A stretch of DNA of 59,193 nt from UBA11855 sp035297385 (GCA_035297385.1 DATGZD010000012.1:1-59193); one strand, 5' to 3'; shown: positions 1-8,964, counted from the stretch's first letter. Notes: a model not told the origin generated them from the sequence alone. Made by a program: numbers and translations.

Positions 1-1
1 A

Positions 2-559
2 CTGGGCATCCCCTTACCTTTCAACCCTATTCAATTAATCGTGTTAGAATTGTTTATGGATTTAGCTGCTTCAGCGACTTTCATTGCTGAACCCGCGGAG
101 AAGAACATCATGAACAAACCACCGTTGGATCCACACGAGAAATTTATGGATAGATCAATGTTGACTAATATTATGTTAGGCGCACTAAGCTTGTTTGCAG
201 CTGTTTCAATAACTTACCTTTTCACTTGGTTCAGTAACACAAATCTTGCAGATCAGAATAGTAGATTACTCTTGTCTCAGACTGTAGCTTTTGCAACGTG
301 GATGTTTGGGCATATATTTTTAGCATTTAACTTCCGGTCGAAAAAAGAGCCACTAATTAGACTTGGAATTTTCTCAAATAAAATCATGATACTTTGGGCA
401 GTAGTTGCAATAGGAACCTTGCTTGTCGGAACAAGTTTACCCATTGTGAACCTTTCATTACGTGTTACAAATCTGAGCCCAGTTTATTGGGTACTAGTTA
501 TAGGCGTAGCGTTTGTAGCGACGTTCTGGTTAGAATTGAAAAAGTTCTTAAGACTCTGA
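2..559 (+). CDS. Cation-transporting P-type ATPase, C-terminal part (5' end outside window)
   Basis: The frame is open from the first bases, so this is the last ~185 residues of a longer gene. The start of the window encodes PLPFNPIQ followed by a membrane helix with ELFMDL, a signature of the C-terminal transmembrane domain (Cation_ATPase_C) of Ca2+/H+-type P-type ATPases. Three further hydrophobic helices follow, near residues 60-80, 95-115 and 125-180 of the visible part. The phosphorylation (DKTG) and nucleotide-binding domains must lie upstream. Family knowledge suggests a cation pump in the cytoplasmic membrane; the ion cannot be told from this piece. The next gene is 120 bases downstream and appears to be a separate unit. 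Confidence 0.85.
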   Translation: MGIPLPFNPIQLIVLELFMDLAASATFIAEPAEKNIMNKPPLDPHEKFMDRSMLTNIMLGALSLFAAVSITYLFTWFSNTNLADQNSRLLLSQTVAFATWMFGHIFLAFNFRSKKEPLIRLGIFSNKIMILWAVVAIGTLLVGTSLPIVNLSLRVTNLSPVYWVLVIGVAFVATFWLELKKFLRL

Positions 560-679
560 TGTCAGCGCTCAAGTGATTCTATGTCATCAATGATGAAGGA
601 TATCAGGTAAAACCTGGCACAACATTTAACCTTTTTAACTTAAACTTACAGATACTCAGCAATCCAAGGACGAGATGCT

Positions 680-1093
680 ATGCCGATTAAGTATTATGAA
701 GCTCCAGAAATCAAGCAACAAGTTGATCAGCTTGCTGAAGAATTAGAGCTTTTTCATGTTATTCCACAATTTGTTTATTGTGTGAGAAGTCGAGGCAGCA
801 AAGCACGTCGAACGATTGCTCGTATTCATGGTTTGGGCAAGATATGGCAGGATGTACTTAACATGCCAGCTTGTTATACTATTGAGATTATTTCAGAGAT
901 TTATGATAAAATGTCCGCTGTAGAGAAGGAGAAAACCTTGATTCACGAGCTTCTTCATATTCCAGGTGGTTTTTCCGGTGGTTTTCGTCCTCATAAAGGC
1001 TACGTTGAACGTCAAATTGTGGATGAATTATATTCTAAATTACAGAAAAGGCGGGCTTCTAAGAGACTAGAGCATTTCTTTCTTAACGAATGA
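680..1093 (+). CDS. Predicted metallopeptidase, COG4900-like
   Basis: A 137-residue protein with a zinc-protease motif HELLH at residues 89-93, followed by IPGGFSGGFRPH, where H105 could be the third metal ligand. The layout matches the small archaeal putative metallopeptidases of COG4900. There is no signal peptide or membrane segment, so it should act in the cytoplasm. Substrate and role are unknown. It is the first gene of a tight run: a 31-residue ORF begins 12 bases after its stop and overlaps the topoisomerase IB start. Start chosen at ATG 680, the first ATG, giving a natural length. The metal site is clear; the peptidase activity is inferred from it. Confidence 0.75.
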   Translation: MPIKYYEAPEIKQQVDQLAEELELFHVIPQFVYCVRSRGSKARRTIARIHGLGKIWQDVLNMPACYTIEIISEIYDKMSAVEKEKTLIHELLHIPGGFSGGFRPHKGYVERQIVDELYSKLQKRRASKRLEHFFLNE

Positions 1094-1104
1094 GTCTTTT
1101 ACTC

Positions 1105-1200
1105 ATGAAAGTTTTTAAGGAAGAAAACGCTCAAGAAATGGAAATGCCACAAAAAATGGCAAAGTTTCCAAACATCAAAGCAGAGTTGCTAAGAGCATGA
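1105..1200 (+). CDS. 31-residue ORF translationally coupled to topoisomerase IB
   Basis: A short ORF from ATG 1105 to TGA 1198-1200, encoding 31 residues (MKVFKEENAQ at the start, AELLRA at the end). It fills almost exactly the gap between the metallopeptidase stop and the topoisomerase start, and its stop overlaps the topoisomerase ATG as ATGA. The same four-base overlap joins topoisomerase to DUF167 and DUF167 to GNAT, so the arrangement looks like translational coupling. The peptide is charged, with no signal sequence, metal motif or known domain. It may be a real small protein or merely a leader ORF that feeds ribosomes to the topoisomerase. No function can be assigned. Confidence 0.45.
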   Translation: MKVFKEENAQEMEMPQKMAKFPNIKAELLRA

Positions 1201-2840
1201 AACATGTTTTGAAGAGTCTAAGACATAATGGTATATATGTTCCCCTTTACGACTTAAAGGGTTTTAAGATCACCATTCAAGGACAAAGAATACCCTTAAC
1301 AGTGAAAAGCGAGCAGATGGCAGTTGCATGGATACGAAAAAGATATTCAACATTATCACCACCTGATAAGGTTTTCATGCGAAATTTCATGCGTGAATTC
1401 TTAGACCAATTAAAAATAGAGAATCCTAAACTGACGTTCTTACCATCTTTCGCTTGTGAATACATAAAGAGAATTGAGAGTCAAGAGAATAGTGTGATTT
1501 GTGATCCGAAGGCGTCTATTCATTCAGAGATTGATTTTTCTGAAGTCGTCAATTATTTGGAGCAAGATAAACAGAATAAACTCAATTTGTCAAAAGAGAT
1601 AAAGAAACAACAAGCCCAGGAGCGCAAAATAAAACGTGAAGCGCTCAAAGAAAAATTGGGTTATGCTGAGGTCGATGGACAAAAATTGGAAATAGCCAAT
1701 TGGACTGCTGAACCTTCCTGTCTTTTTGCTGGTCGAGGTGATCACCCCCAGCGTGGACGATGGAAGGATGGCCCAAACAAAGAGGATATAATCCTTAATC
1801 TTTCGCCTGATGCTCCAAAACCTGAAGGGTGGAAGACAACATGGGAACCAAACAAGATGTATGTGGCAAAATGGATTGATAAGCTCACAGGAAAAGTCAA
1901 GTATGTTTGGTTCTCTGATAATGCTTTCTTGAAACAGAATCGCGAGAAAGAAAAATTTCGAAAGTCTGAACTATTGGGTAAACAGATCAACAAAATTGAG
2001 GCGTATATACTCAAGAACCTTAATGACAAAGATGAAAATAGACGAAAAGTAGCTACGGTTTCGTGGCTTATCCTTAAGCCGAATATGCGAGTTGGAGATG
2101 AGAAAGACCCTGATGAAGCAGACACCGTGGGTGCTATTACACTTCGACCTGAACATATTAAAATTGAAGGTGATATAATCCATTTCGATTTTCTTGGAAA
2201 AGATTGCGTTCGATGGATAAAGAGTGTTGAAGCGCCAGCATCCGCTATTCGGAACATCGAAGAATTCAGTAATAAAAGCAAAGAATATCTTTTCGAAGGT
2301 ATCGATTCGAAGAAAGTCTCGCGTTTTCTCTCAGAAAAAATGCCTGGATTAACTGCTAAAGTCTTCCGAACGTGGCGCTGCACGGCAACCGTAAAGGAAG
2401 AATTGGACAAAAGCAACGTGAATAAAAAAGATCCAGATTATCGAAAAAGCTACGCTGCCAAAATGGCTAACTTGAAAGTAGCTGAAGTTGCAAACCACAA
2501 ACGCAAGATACCTCCAACCTACGATAATCGTGTCGCCAAAAAAGAAGAACATCTCAAAGAATTGACTGCAGACTTGGAAAGAAAAAAGAAGGAAGGCAAA
2601 AAAACTGAAGCCCTCGAAAATAGAATCGAGAAAGCAAAACTTGACTTGAAACTTATGAAACTTACTAAGGAGTACAATTTGGGCACATCATTAAAATCGT
2701 ATATTGATCCAGTAGCTTATGTGAAATGGGCAAAGAAAGTAGATTTCGATTTAGAAAAATTCTATCCAAAGACGTTGCGGAAAAAATTCAGTTGGGCATT
2801 AGAAACTCGACGAGCAGAAGCTGAGTGCATTCCTGCATGA
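1197..2840 (+). CDS. DNA topoisomerase IB, eukaryote type
   Basis: A 547-residue enzyme that relaxes supercoils by nicking one strand through a 3'-phosphotyrosine link. It aligns from memory with the core and C-terminal domains of human TOP1. It has the N-terminal core (about 1-240), the catalytic core (about 250-445), a charged coiled-coil linker (about 446-492) and the C-terminal Tyr domain. All five catalytic residues are visible: R298 in MRVGDEK, K335 in FDFLGKD, R391 in KVFRTW, H434 in NHKR and Y502 in SYIDP. It lacks the long charged eukaryotic N-terminal extension. ATG 1197 overlaps the stop of the preceding small ORF. Within archaea this enzyme is known from Thaumarchaeota and relatives, which helps place the organism. 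Confidence 0.96.
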   Translation: MKHVLKSLRHNGIYVPLYDLKGFKITIQGQRIPLTVKSEQMAVAWIRKRYSTLSPPDKVFMRNFMREFLDQLKIENPKLTFLPSFACEYIKRIESQENSVICDPKASIHSEIDFSEVVNYLEQDKQNKLNLSKEIKKQQAQERKIKREALKEKLGYAEVDGQKLEIANWTAEPSCLFAGRGDHPQRGRWKDGPNKEDIILNLSPDAPKPEGWKTTWEPNKMYVAKWIDKLTGKVKYVWFSDNAFLKQNREKEKFRKSELLGKQINKIEAYILKNLNDKDENRRKVATVSWLILKPNMRVGDEKDPDEADTVGAITLRPEHIKIEGDIIHFDFLGKDCVRWIKSVEAPASAIRNIEEFSNKSKEYLFEGIDSKKVSRFLSEKMPGLTAKVFRTWRCTATVKEELDKSNVNKKDPDYRKSYAAKMANLKVAEVANHKRKIPPTYDNRVAKKEEHLKELTADLERKKKEGKKTEALENRIEKAKLDLKLMKLTKEYNLGTSLKSYIDPVAYVKWAKKVDFDLEKFYPKTLRKKFSWALETRRAEAECIPA

Positions 2841-3118
2841 AACTTATCGAAACAAAAGACGGCACAATCATAGAAATATTTGTAAAACCAAATCAATCAG
2901 ACTTTAAAATTATGGTCGATTATGACGAAATCCTAGTTTCGTCCACAGAAGAGCCAGTTAAGGGCAGAGTGAACAAACAAATTACGAAAGAGCTGGCGAA
3001 ATTTTTCCATGCTAGAGTTGAGATTATTTCGGGCTTGACTTCAAAACAGAAGCAATTACTGGTGAAAGGATTAAAAGTGCAGGAAGTCCAACAAGCTCTT
3101 TCTGGTAATACACCTTGA
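2837..3118 (+). CDS. DUF167 (YggU) family protein
   Basis: A 93-residue protein of the DUF167/YggU fold. KTKDGTI-like opening strands are followed by IFVKPNQS and then the conserved stretch PVKGRVNKQITKEL, with a C-terminal strand around VEIISGLTSKQK. The family is widespread in archaea and bacteria, and its biochemical role is unsettled. I chose ATG 2837, which overlaps the topoisomerase stop (ATGA), over an upstream GTG at 2825, because the conserved strand begins right after this ATG and the overlap recurs through the operon. It probably sits in one transcript with topoisomerase IB and the GNAT gene. Confidence 0.8.
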   Translation: MKLIETKDGTIIEIFVKPNQSDFKIMVDYDEILVSSTEEPVKGRVNKQITKELAKFFHARVEIISGLTSKQKQLLVKGLKVQEVQQALSGNTP

Positions 3119-3642
3119 ACTACTCAACCTCAAATATCGATAAATTACTCATCCGAAAAGCAAATCATAAGGATATTTCATCAATTGTAAAAGTCCGAAA
3201 AGCAGCGTTTACGTCAGAAGAAGTTCAAGGATTCACTGCTCCTACACCTAGCATATTCTACTCCTCTGCACGATTAGAGAAAGCTTGGCAAACAGACAAT
3301 AAGCTAAAAGGCGGGTGGAATCTATTGGTTGCTGAAAACAATAAAGAAGTTATTGGGTTCATTGTTTTCAAGATAGAGAACGAATTTGGCTACATCGATA
3401 ACATTAATGTCGCAAGAACTTATCAGGGAAAGAGTGTTGGTAGAGCTTTAGTTTCATACGTTGAACAAATCACTAAAAGTCAAGGTATAAGCGTAATGAA
3501 AACGGATACAACAGAAAATGCTCAAGGGACACCTTGGAAATCTTATGCTTTCTGGACAAAAATGGGGTACAAAGATACGGGTGAAAGGTTTCCGACGAAA
3601 TGGGCACTTAAGGAAATCCACTTCATTAAAACCGTAACGTAA
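3115..3642 (+). CDS. GNAT-family N-acetyltransferase
   Basis: A 175-residue acetyltransferase. The N-terminal strand LLIRKANHKDISSI is followed by the central VIGFIVFK and IDNINVARTYQGKSVGRAL, the latter matching the acetyl-CoA pyrophosphate loop (Q/R-x-x-G-x-G/A). The C-terminal part ENAQGTPWKSYAFWTKMGY is the usual helix and strand near the exit of the cofactor. TTG 3115 overlaps the DUF167 stop (TTGA), so it is probably the last gene of the topoisomerase operon. The acceptor (protein, small amine or antibiotic-like compound) cannot be inferred. Confidence 0.82.
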   Translation: MNYSTSNIDKLLIRKANHKDISSIVKVRKAAFTSEEVQGFTAPTPSIFYSSARLEKAWQTDNKLKGGWNLLVAENNKEVIGFIVFKIENEFGYIDNINVARTYQGKSVGRALVSYVEQITKSQGISVMKTDTTENAQGTPWKSYAFWTKMGYKDTGERFPTKWALKEIHFIKTVT

Positions 3643-3704
3643 TCATCAAGTCACATCTTCCCAACGGACTTCAGCCTCGCTTCATATCACTGCATTAAAT
3701 GAGG

Positions 3705-4049
3705 CTAAGTCTGAATTCTCGAAATCATGGAGTACCATTCGTTAAGAATCTCTTCTTTTTCTTGCTCTATGTTGCGTGATTCCTTCAGATGAGCGTTTAT
3801 GAGTAGTTCTAAAGCTTTGTCGAAGGGTATAGCGGAGAATTCCGCAGTACGTTCGATGGTGGAATCTACGATTCTTTTGTTTTTGAGGCTTCTGAGACAG
3901 CGATACAAGTGTTGTTCTTGCATTTTCAGGGCTTCCACTATGTTTCTTACTTTCTGAGGACCATGCTTTGCAAGATGAACGTAAACGCGTGCATCTCGTC
4001 GTGTAAGTCCAAGGTTTATGAGGACTTTGAGGACTCGTTCGTGGCTCAT
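3705..4049 (-). CDS. TrmB-type winged-helix regulator, DNA-binding domain only
   Basis: A 114-residue protein consisting of one TrmB-like winged helix (about residues 5-75) and a short C-terminal helix. It resembles, over its full length, the first ~115 residues of the 687-residue regulator at 5060-7123 on the other strand: VLKVLINLGLT against VQRILKDFGLT, LAKHG in both, and a closing helix ending in a WysMIS/WRIIS-like stretch. It lacks the sugar or effector domain of full TrmB proteins. It lies 75 bases downstream of the secreted-protein gene on the same strand and probably shares its transcript. It could regulate the locus itself or compete with the fused paralogue; this is inference. Confidence 0.75.
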   Translation of the reverse strand: MSHERVLKVLINLGLTRRDARVYVHLAKHGPQKVRNIVEALKMQEQHLYRCLRSLKNKRIVDSTIERTAEFSAIPFDKALELLINAHLKESRNIEQEKEEILNEWYSMISRIQT

Positions 4050-4124
4050 TTGATTCGCATGCCCAATTTTTTATGTTCACGTTAAATTTTTTAAAAAGGG
4101 GAAAATGGTTTGAGCCGTTTCGAT

Positions 4125-4928
4125 TTATGTTGGCGGAATGTGAGCTATTGTCCAATCGTTACTCATGGTTCCTGCAGCAAAATTTGGATATGGTCCGAAC
4201 CAAGCTGGAATCTTGGTTGCTACCCATGCGGGTTTGGACCAGCCATACCGAGTTATTGAGTAACCGCTCGTATACGGTGGGTGATTCAACATAGTTACTT
4301 CTTCACCTTCTTCAATTCGATAGTCATCGCCAATTTGGCGGAACATCAGACTTAGCGGTGGCAGTGTGAAGTTGAATGATTTGAACTGTGGGAAGTGGTC
4401 TCCGAATTTTATTTCAACTGATCTCGTCAAGTTGGCGATAAGAGCGTCACCGTTAGCTACATGCCCGCTGCTTCTGCCCCAGCCGTAGTTCGTCCATGAA
4501 GTTTCTGTCCACACTTCAAGCTCTACGTCTTCTACCACGATAATGTTTTCAGTTATTGGTGAGCCAGCGTAGATTTTTTTGTAGAAGTTGGCTGCTTCAG
4601 GATTAAGGTTGTCTGTGATAATAGCTACGGGTACATGTTTATTGGTTGAGGGAATCCATATGGCTACCCACATTTCATCGTAACCTGCATAATCAAATAA
4701 TTTGTTGTTTCTGGCAAAATGATAAGGATTTAAGGCTAAGTCAGTAGGGTGATTGGCAACTGCTCCGCTGCCTGGTGGCACTTGAAGAACTACTAAACCG
4801 TAGGGGTTAAGGTTGTATTTTATTTCGTTCGAGTTGGAGTTAGCAGGTGCGGGAACGATAGAAATGATTGTACCAGTAATCGATATGGAGAGTAACAGAA
4901 GAATCCCAAGAACTATTTTTGTTTTCAA
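4125..4928 (-). CDS. Secreted protein sharing a domain with the neighbouring TrmB fusion
   Basis: About 267 residues with a clear signal sequence or N-terminal anchor (Lys-rich start, hydrophobic run VLGILLLLSISITGTII). The exported part is rich in Pro, Trp, Tyr and Asn. Its central segment (HVPVAIITDN, then FYKKIYAGSP, ENIIVVED) matches the C-terminal domain of the 687-residue regulator (YVPVAFVTDN, FHKKVSFGTP, KNIHLVKKD). I recognise no named domain. Start: a near-perfect Shine-Dalgarno AGGAGGTGA lies five bases before TTG 4928; the GTG at 4937 is inside that site and is less likely. The family and substrate are unknown. Confidence 0.72.
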   Translation of the reverse strand: MKTKIVLGILLLLSISITGTIISIVPAPANSNSNEIKYNLNPYGLVVLQVPPGSGAVANHPTDLALNPYHFARNNKLFDYAGYDEMWVAIWIPSTNKHVPVAIITDNLNPEAANFYKKIYAGSPITENIIVVEDVELEVWTETSWTNYGWGRSSGHVANGDALIANLTRSVEIKFGDHFPQFKSFNFTLPPLSLMFRQIGDDYRIEEGEEVTMLNHPPYTSGYSITRYGWSKPAWVATKIPAWFGPYPNFAAGTMSNDWTIAHIPPT

Positions 4929-5059
4929 GTTTTTCACCTCCTCCTTGCGTGAGTTACAATTTACTTAGTTCGAATCGGCGAAAAACAGTTAAACCCGTTT
5001 ACAATACTTAAGCATGGGCTGGTAACTAAAGTAACTTACAGCTTCCAAAATGCGCGGGT

Positions 5060-7123
5060 TTGGGAGAATTGGGCACAGAAAAAGTCCAGAGGATTCTTAA
5101 AGATTTCGGCTTAACTGAAAAAGAGGCAGAACTTTATATTTTCCTCGCCAAGCATGGTGCTCTTCGAACTGGAGAAATCGCCGAAGGCTTCAAGACTCAC
5201 CGAGTAGAGGTTTACCGAATGCTGAAGAGTCTCCAAGCCAAAGGAGTAGTCGAAGCTACTCTTGAATTGCCTTCGCGTTTTATAACCGTGCCGTTCGAAA
5301 CTGTTCTGGATTCATTTATTGAGGCTAAGCGAGAGGAGACTACGTTAATAGAGAGTACTAAACAGAGTGTGCTCAATGACTGGAGAATCATCAGCAAAAT
5401 TAAGCCTGAAATTTCTTTAGAGAAATTTGTTGTGGTTGAAGGAAACAAAAGAATTTATTCAAGAATTTTAAACATGGTAAAAGAAACTGAAAGCCAACTA
5501 TCATTTGCTACAACAATTCAAGGTTTAGCTCGTGCCGATCAATTTGGCGTTCTTGACGCTGCAGTCAATCATCCGTTCAAAGATTCTATTAAGTTTCGTT
5601 TCTTAACAGAATTGTCTGACGAAAATCTGAGAGCTATCAAAACCTTTTTCAAGAAAATATCCAAGACAGGGCTAGACTTCAGAGGTAGAAATCCTAATCT
5701 TGGCTTAAAGCTTTCTTCTCGTATGGTAATGCGCGACAAAGAAGAACTCTTGTTCTTCATCAGACCAACTACTGAAACGCAAATAACAGAAGAAGACAAC
5801 GTTTGTTTGTGGACCAACTGCAAGACTCTGGTGCAATCGTTTAATGCTGTCTTTGAGGATTTATGGAGCAACTCTAGAGACATTAATGAAAAGATAGCGG
5901 AAATCGAGACTGGAAAACCAACAGCAGCGACGCGTGTTATCAACAACGCCAGCATTGCTATCAAAACCTATAACGACATCATTAACAATGCAGAAAAAGA
6001 AATTCTAATTTTGACTTCATCTACAGGTCTAATTGAATCTAAGAAGCGAATTACTATGCTGAGTGCACTGTATGAAAAAGGAGTCTCCATCAGAATTATG
6101 GCGCCTATAACTAAAGATAACTGGCACGCCATGCGAGAATTATCTCACTATTGTTTTATTAGACATATCCCCACAAGCTATTTAGAAACAACAATCGTCG
6201 ATGGGAAATACCTTTTTCAATCTAAGAATCAACAACTGGTGGGACAGCTAAATCGAAGCCCGTATTCTGATAGTACCTTCTATGTAAATGATCCTGTATA
6301 TGTTGAAAATATAAAGAGCATGTTAAATGACGTTTGGAGAAACGCCTCTGTCCCTTCAGACCTGACCTTGGACTCTATCATAGATCCTGCTATGCCAATG
6401 GCAGCCCCTCCTGCTGAAAGCCAAAAAAGCTTTCCTAAAACAGATATTGGGCTTAGCTTGGACTTTAAGGGAAAAAGGACAATAGTTACAGAGGAGGATG
6501 TTTTGGACAAGATTATTAACGCTAAGAAATATCCTAGCGATAATTGGCCAAATGATATATTAAGATTTTATGGCAGTAGCGGACATGTTATAATACATCC
6601 GCCAAAGAATTTTAGCTTGCCTGACTTCATGATTTGGGCCATGCATCATAACAAAATGTCTTCTTTTGGGGCTTCGGACTGCCTATTGGTCTATTTGTGG
6701 CTGGAAACGCCAAAAGGACATGCTTACGTGCCAGTGGCTTTCGTCACCGATAACCCTGAAAACGTAGAGTTTCATAAAAAAGTTTCTTTCGGTACGCCTT
6801 CTGGAAAAAACATTCACTTGGTTAAGAAAGATGAGCTCCATATTCGAATTCATGGCAACATCTTTTTTGCAGGATGGACTATCCCTATTCCTCTTTTTCC
6901 AACTTCGTTTATTCTGCCTCCCTCGGGCATACTGTTGGAAGGTAATGGTAAGATTGAAACTGGCATAAGTGAAATCAGATATCCTTCTGGCGTCAAAGTA
7001 GTCCCTGAGCACAATGGTTTCGATGCGTTCATAACTTTCTTTCATCCTGTATCAAAGTATTCTGGACCTCAAACGGATGGAAGAATAAGCAGAGACTTGG
7101 TTGTGACGATGTATCCACCATAA
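5060..7123 (+). CDS. TrmB-family regulator fused to a C-terminal domain also found as a secreted protein
   Basis: A 687-residue protein. Residues ~5-75 are a TrmB winged helix. Residues ~120-270 and ~290-450 look like two TrmB/PLD-like effector-binding modules (for example KEILILTSSTG and a GVSIRIMAP strand). A Pro-rich linker at about 445-465 leads to a distinct C-terminal domain (~500-687) homologous to the secreted protein encoded divergently at 4125-4928. There is no signal sequence, so this copy is cytoplasmic. TrmB proteins are sugar-responsive transcription regulators; here the extra domain may sense the same ligand that the exported copy binds or processes. TTG 5060 is uncertain; TTG 5069 is also possible. 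Confidence 0.78.
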   Translation: MGELGTEKVQRILKDFGLTEKEAELYIFLAKHGALRTGEIAEGFKTHRVEVYRMLKSLQAKGVVEATLELPSRFITVPFETVLDSFIEAKREETTLIESTKQSVLNDWRIISKIKPEISLEKFVVVEGNKRIYSRILNMVKETESQLSFATTIQGLARADQFGVLDAAVNHPFKDSIKFRFLTELSDENLRAIKTFFKKISKTGLDFRGRNPNLGLKLSSRMVMRDKEELLFFIRPTTETQITEEDNVCLWTNCKTLVQSFNAVFEDLWSNSRDINEKIAEIETGKPTAATRVINNASIAIKTYNDIINNAEKEILILTSSTGLIESKKRITMLSALYEKGVSIRIMAPITKDNWHAMRELSHYCFIRHIPTSYLETTIVDGKYLFQSKNQQLVGQLNRSPYSDSTFYVNDPVYVENIKSMLNDVWRNASVPSDLTLDSIIDPAMPMAAPPAESQKSFPKTDIGLSLDFKGKRTIVTEEDVLDKIINAKKYPSDNWPNDILRFYGSSGHVIIHPPKNFSLPDFMIWAMHHNKMSSFGASDCLLVYLWLETPKGHAYVPVAFVTDNPENVEFHKKVSFGTPSGKNIHLVKKDELHIRIHGNIFFAGWTIPIPLFPTSFILPPSGILLEGNGKIETGISEIRYPSGVKVVPEHNGFDAFITFFHPVSKYSGPQTDGRISRDLVVTMYPP

Positions 7124-7300
7124 GTAACTGCAGCTTTGACCAAAACTGTTCAAACTTGATTTTACTTCAAATAATTAATGACCATTTGGTTGACGCAATG
7201 TTCGATTGAAGATGTAGATAACGCTGCAAAAAAAAGGTTTTATTCTATTTCGAACATAAGGGCTTGAATGTGGAACATTAATTCGCCTAATCCCTCGAAA

Positions 7301-8532
7301 ATGCTCTGCAGGAAAAAATATGGGCTCAGAATGCGAATGAAAAGTCCTCCGCTGGAAAACTGTTTGTTCCAGCTCTAACCTTAGCATTCTCTTCGACATG
7401 GATTATAGAAGCTATCACGGGCATATTTCTAAAGGACCTATCAACGACGTTTTTTGGTTCTTCTGACCCCTTTTTTGTAGCCATCACAAGCCAGTTAATC
7501 ACCTTATCCAGCGTAGTCTCAGTGGTTTTTGGAATAGTGCTTGGCGTTTTGAGTGTTAGATATGATCACAAGAAACTGCTATTTCTTGGTGTTCTAGGGG
7601 TCACATTGGGAACTTTGGGTTGCTTTTTGGCTCCTAGCTTCTTTGTCATGCAGATTTTCTATCCTTTAGAAGGAATTGGCACAATTATTGTTAGTGCAAT
7701 GACGTTTACACTTGTCGGGGAATTCTTAATCTTAAACAAAAGACCGAAGGCGTCAGGATGGATATTAGCGGGTGGCTCCTTAGCAAGCATCAGCGGATCG
7801 CTCGTTGCCAGTCTCTTTTTTCAAACAGGTAACTGGCGATCCTTCTTGTTATGGTTTGCACTCCCAATCTCACTGATAGCTTTAACCGCTGTATTTTTGG
7901 GGGTTCCTTTTTCTCCTCAGAAGCGAAAAATCTTTGGAAAGGAGGCTTACTTAAAGAGCTTCAAGCAGGTTATTCTGAATAAATCCGCTTTTGGCTGCTT
8001 ACTCGGCAATTTAGTAAGACAAGCTGGATTAGCATGGGCAATGATATTTAGCGTAACTTTCTTTAGAGAACAGTTCGATTTGTCGCCAGCTTTTGGAGCC
8101 TTAATTGCCCTAAGCGTCAGTGGACTTGGTATTCTAGCTAATATAATCGGTGGGCATTTGGTAAACAGGGTTGGTCGAAAACATCAAGTAATAATAGCTT
8201 TGGTGGTCTCCAGCCCGATTTTAGCGTTGCTACCGTTTATTCCCAATCTGTGGATTGCCTTCGTCCTTTTTTACGTTGAAGCTTTTATTCATGGTTTAAG
8301 CTCTCCCGCAACCGTGAGTTTAGCTCTTGAACAAGCCCCTAAATCGCGTGGGACGATGATGTCAATTGGCTCCATTTTTGTAACTTTAGGCATAGGCCTT
8401 GGAGCTGCCATAGGCGGAGCAACGCTTGTTGTGTTTAAAAACTACGCTAGCTTACCCTTCGTCTTTGCCGCAGTAGGTCTCATCGCAGCGGCAATTTACT
8501 TTTTCTTGACCAAGGACACATACTATACATAA
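7301..8532 (+). CDS. Major facilitator superfamily transporter, probable frameshift near the 5' end
   Basis: The frame from GTG 7522 encodes 336 residues of an MFS permease with about ten or eleven helices (GVLGVTLGTLGCFLAPSF, FYPLEGIGTI, VNRVGRKHQ as a cytoplasmic loop). The same frame is open upstream from 7291 and clearly encodes helix 1 and the next loop (LFVPALTLAFSSTWIIEAIT), but contains no ATG, GTG or TTG. ATG 7301 and ATG 7331 lie in another frame, giving MRMKS; one added base near 7343 would join MRMKS to SAGKLFVPAL. So this is either a one-base deletion, an assembly error, or a CTG start at 7354. Substrate unknown. Confidence 0.7.
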
Positions 8533-8716
8533 CCACTGGAAACACGTAAGCAGTAAGCCAAACCAAAACTCACGCATCTATGTGCACGCTTAATAATGGG
8601 GGTACAGTTTTTCGAACACCAATTCTTCCAGTTTCGTCAAACAGTGAAAAGTTTGTTATGCGAAAAGGTGAAAAGACACCTCCGCAATCATGTATCATAT
8701 AAGGTGGATGTTTGAT

Positions 8717-8908
8717 ATGAGCGATGTTAACATGGCAACGATTCAATTGGAAGGAGAAAAACAAAATTTCATCTTAAACAAGAAAACTTTTAGCACTGGA
8801 AGCAGAGGTTACCATGGAACTGGAAAAATGATGGCTGGAGGAAAAAACTACCAAGTCAACATTCAATGCGTAGAGATAGGCTCTAAACCTAAAGAGAAGA
8901 AAGAATAG
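8717..8908 (+). CDS. Small conserved-looking protein of unknown function
   Basis: A 63-residue protein from ATG 8717, preceded by GGTGG at 8703-8707. It contains FSTGSRGYHGTGKM and then a YQVNIQCVEIGSKPK strand, followed by a charged KKE tail. It has no membrane segment, Cys pair or known fold that I recognise. The compact pattern (two short strands around a Gly-rich turn) and good ribosome site argue that it is real rather than chance. It stands alone between the MFS gene and the oppositely oriented cyclophilin. Upstream in-frame ATGs at 8690 and 8708 are poorer starts. Confidence 0.6.
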   Translation: MSDVNMATIQLEGEKQNFILNKKTFSTGSRGYHGTGKMMAGGKNYQVNIQCVEIGSKPKEKKE

Positions 8909-8964
8909 ATTATCTCAAGATACTAATACATTTTCTAATACATTTTTTCTTTCTAAACAATCAT

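Noticed and set aside
1742..2416. 224-codon open frame on the minus strand
   Set aside because: It lies wholly inside topoisomerase IB, has no domain, and its composition is that of an antisense frame.
7175..7399. 74-codon minus-strand frame near the MFS start
   Set aside because: It overlaps the coding part of helix 1 of the transporter; no independent evidence.
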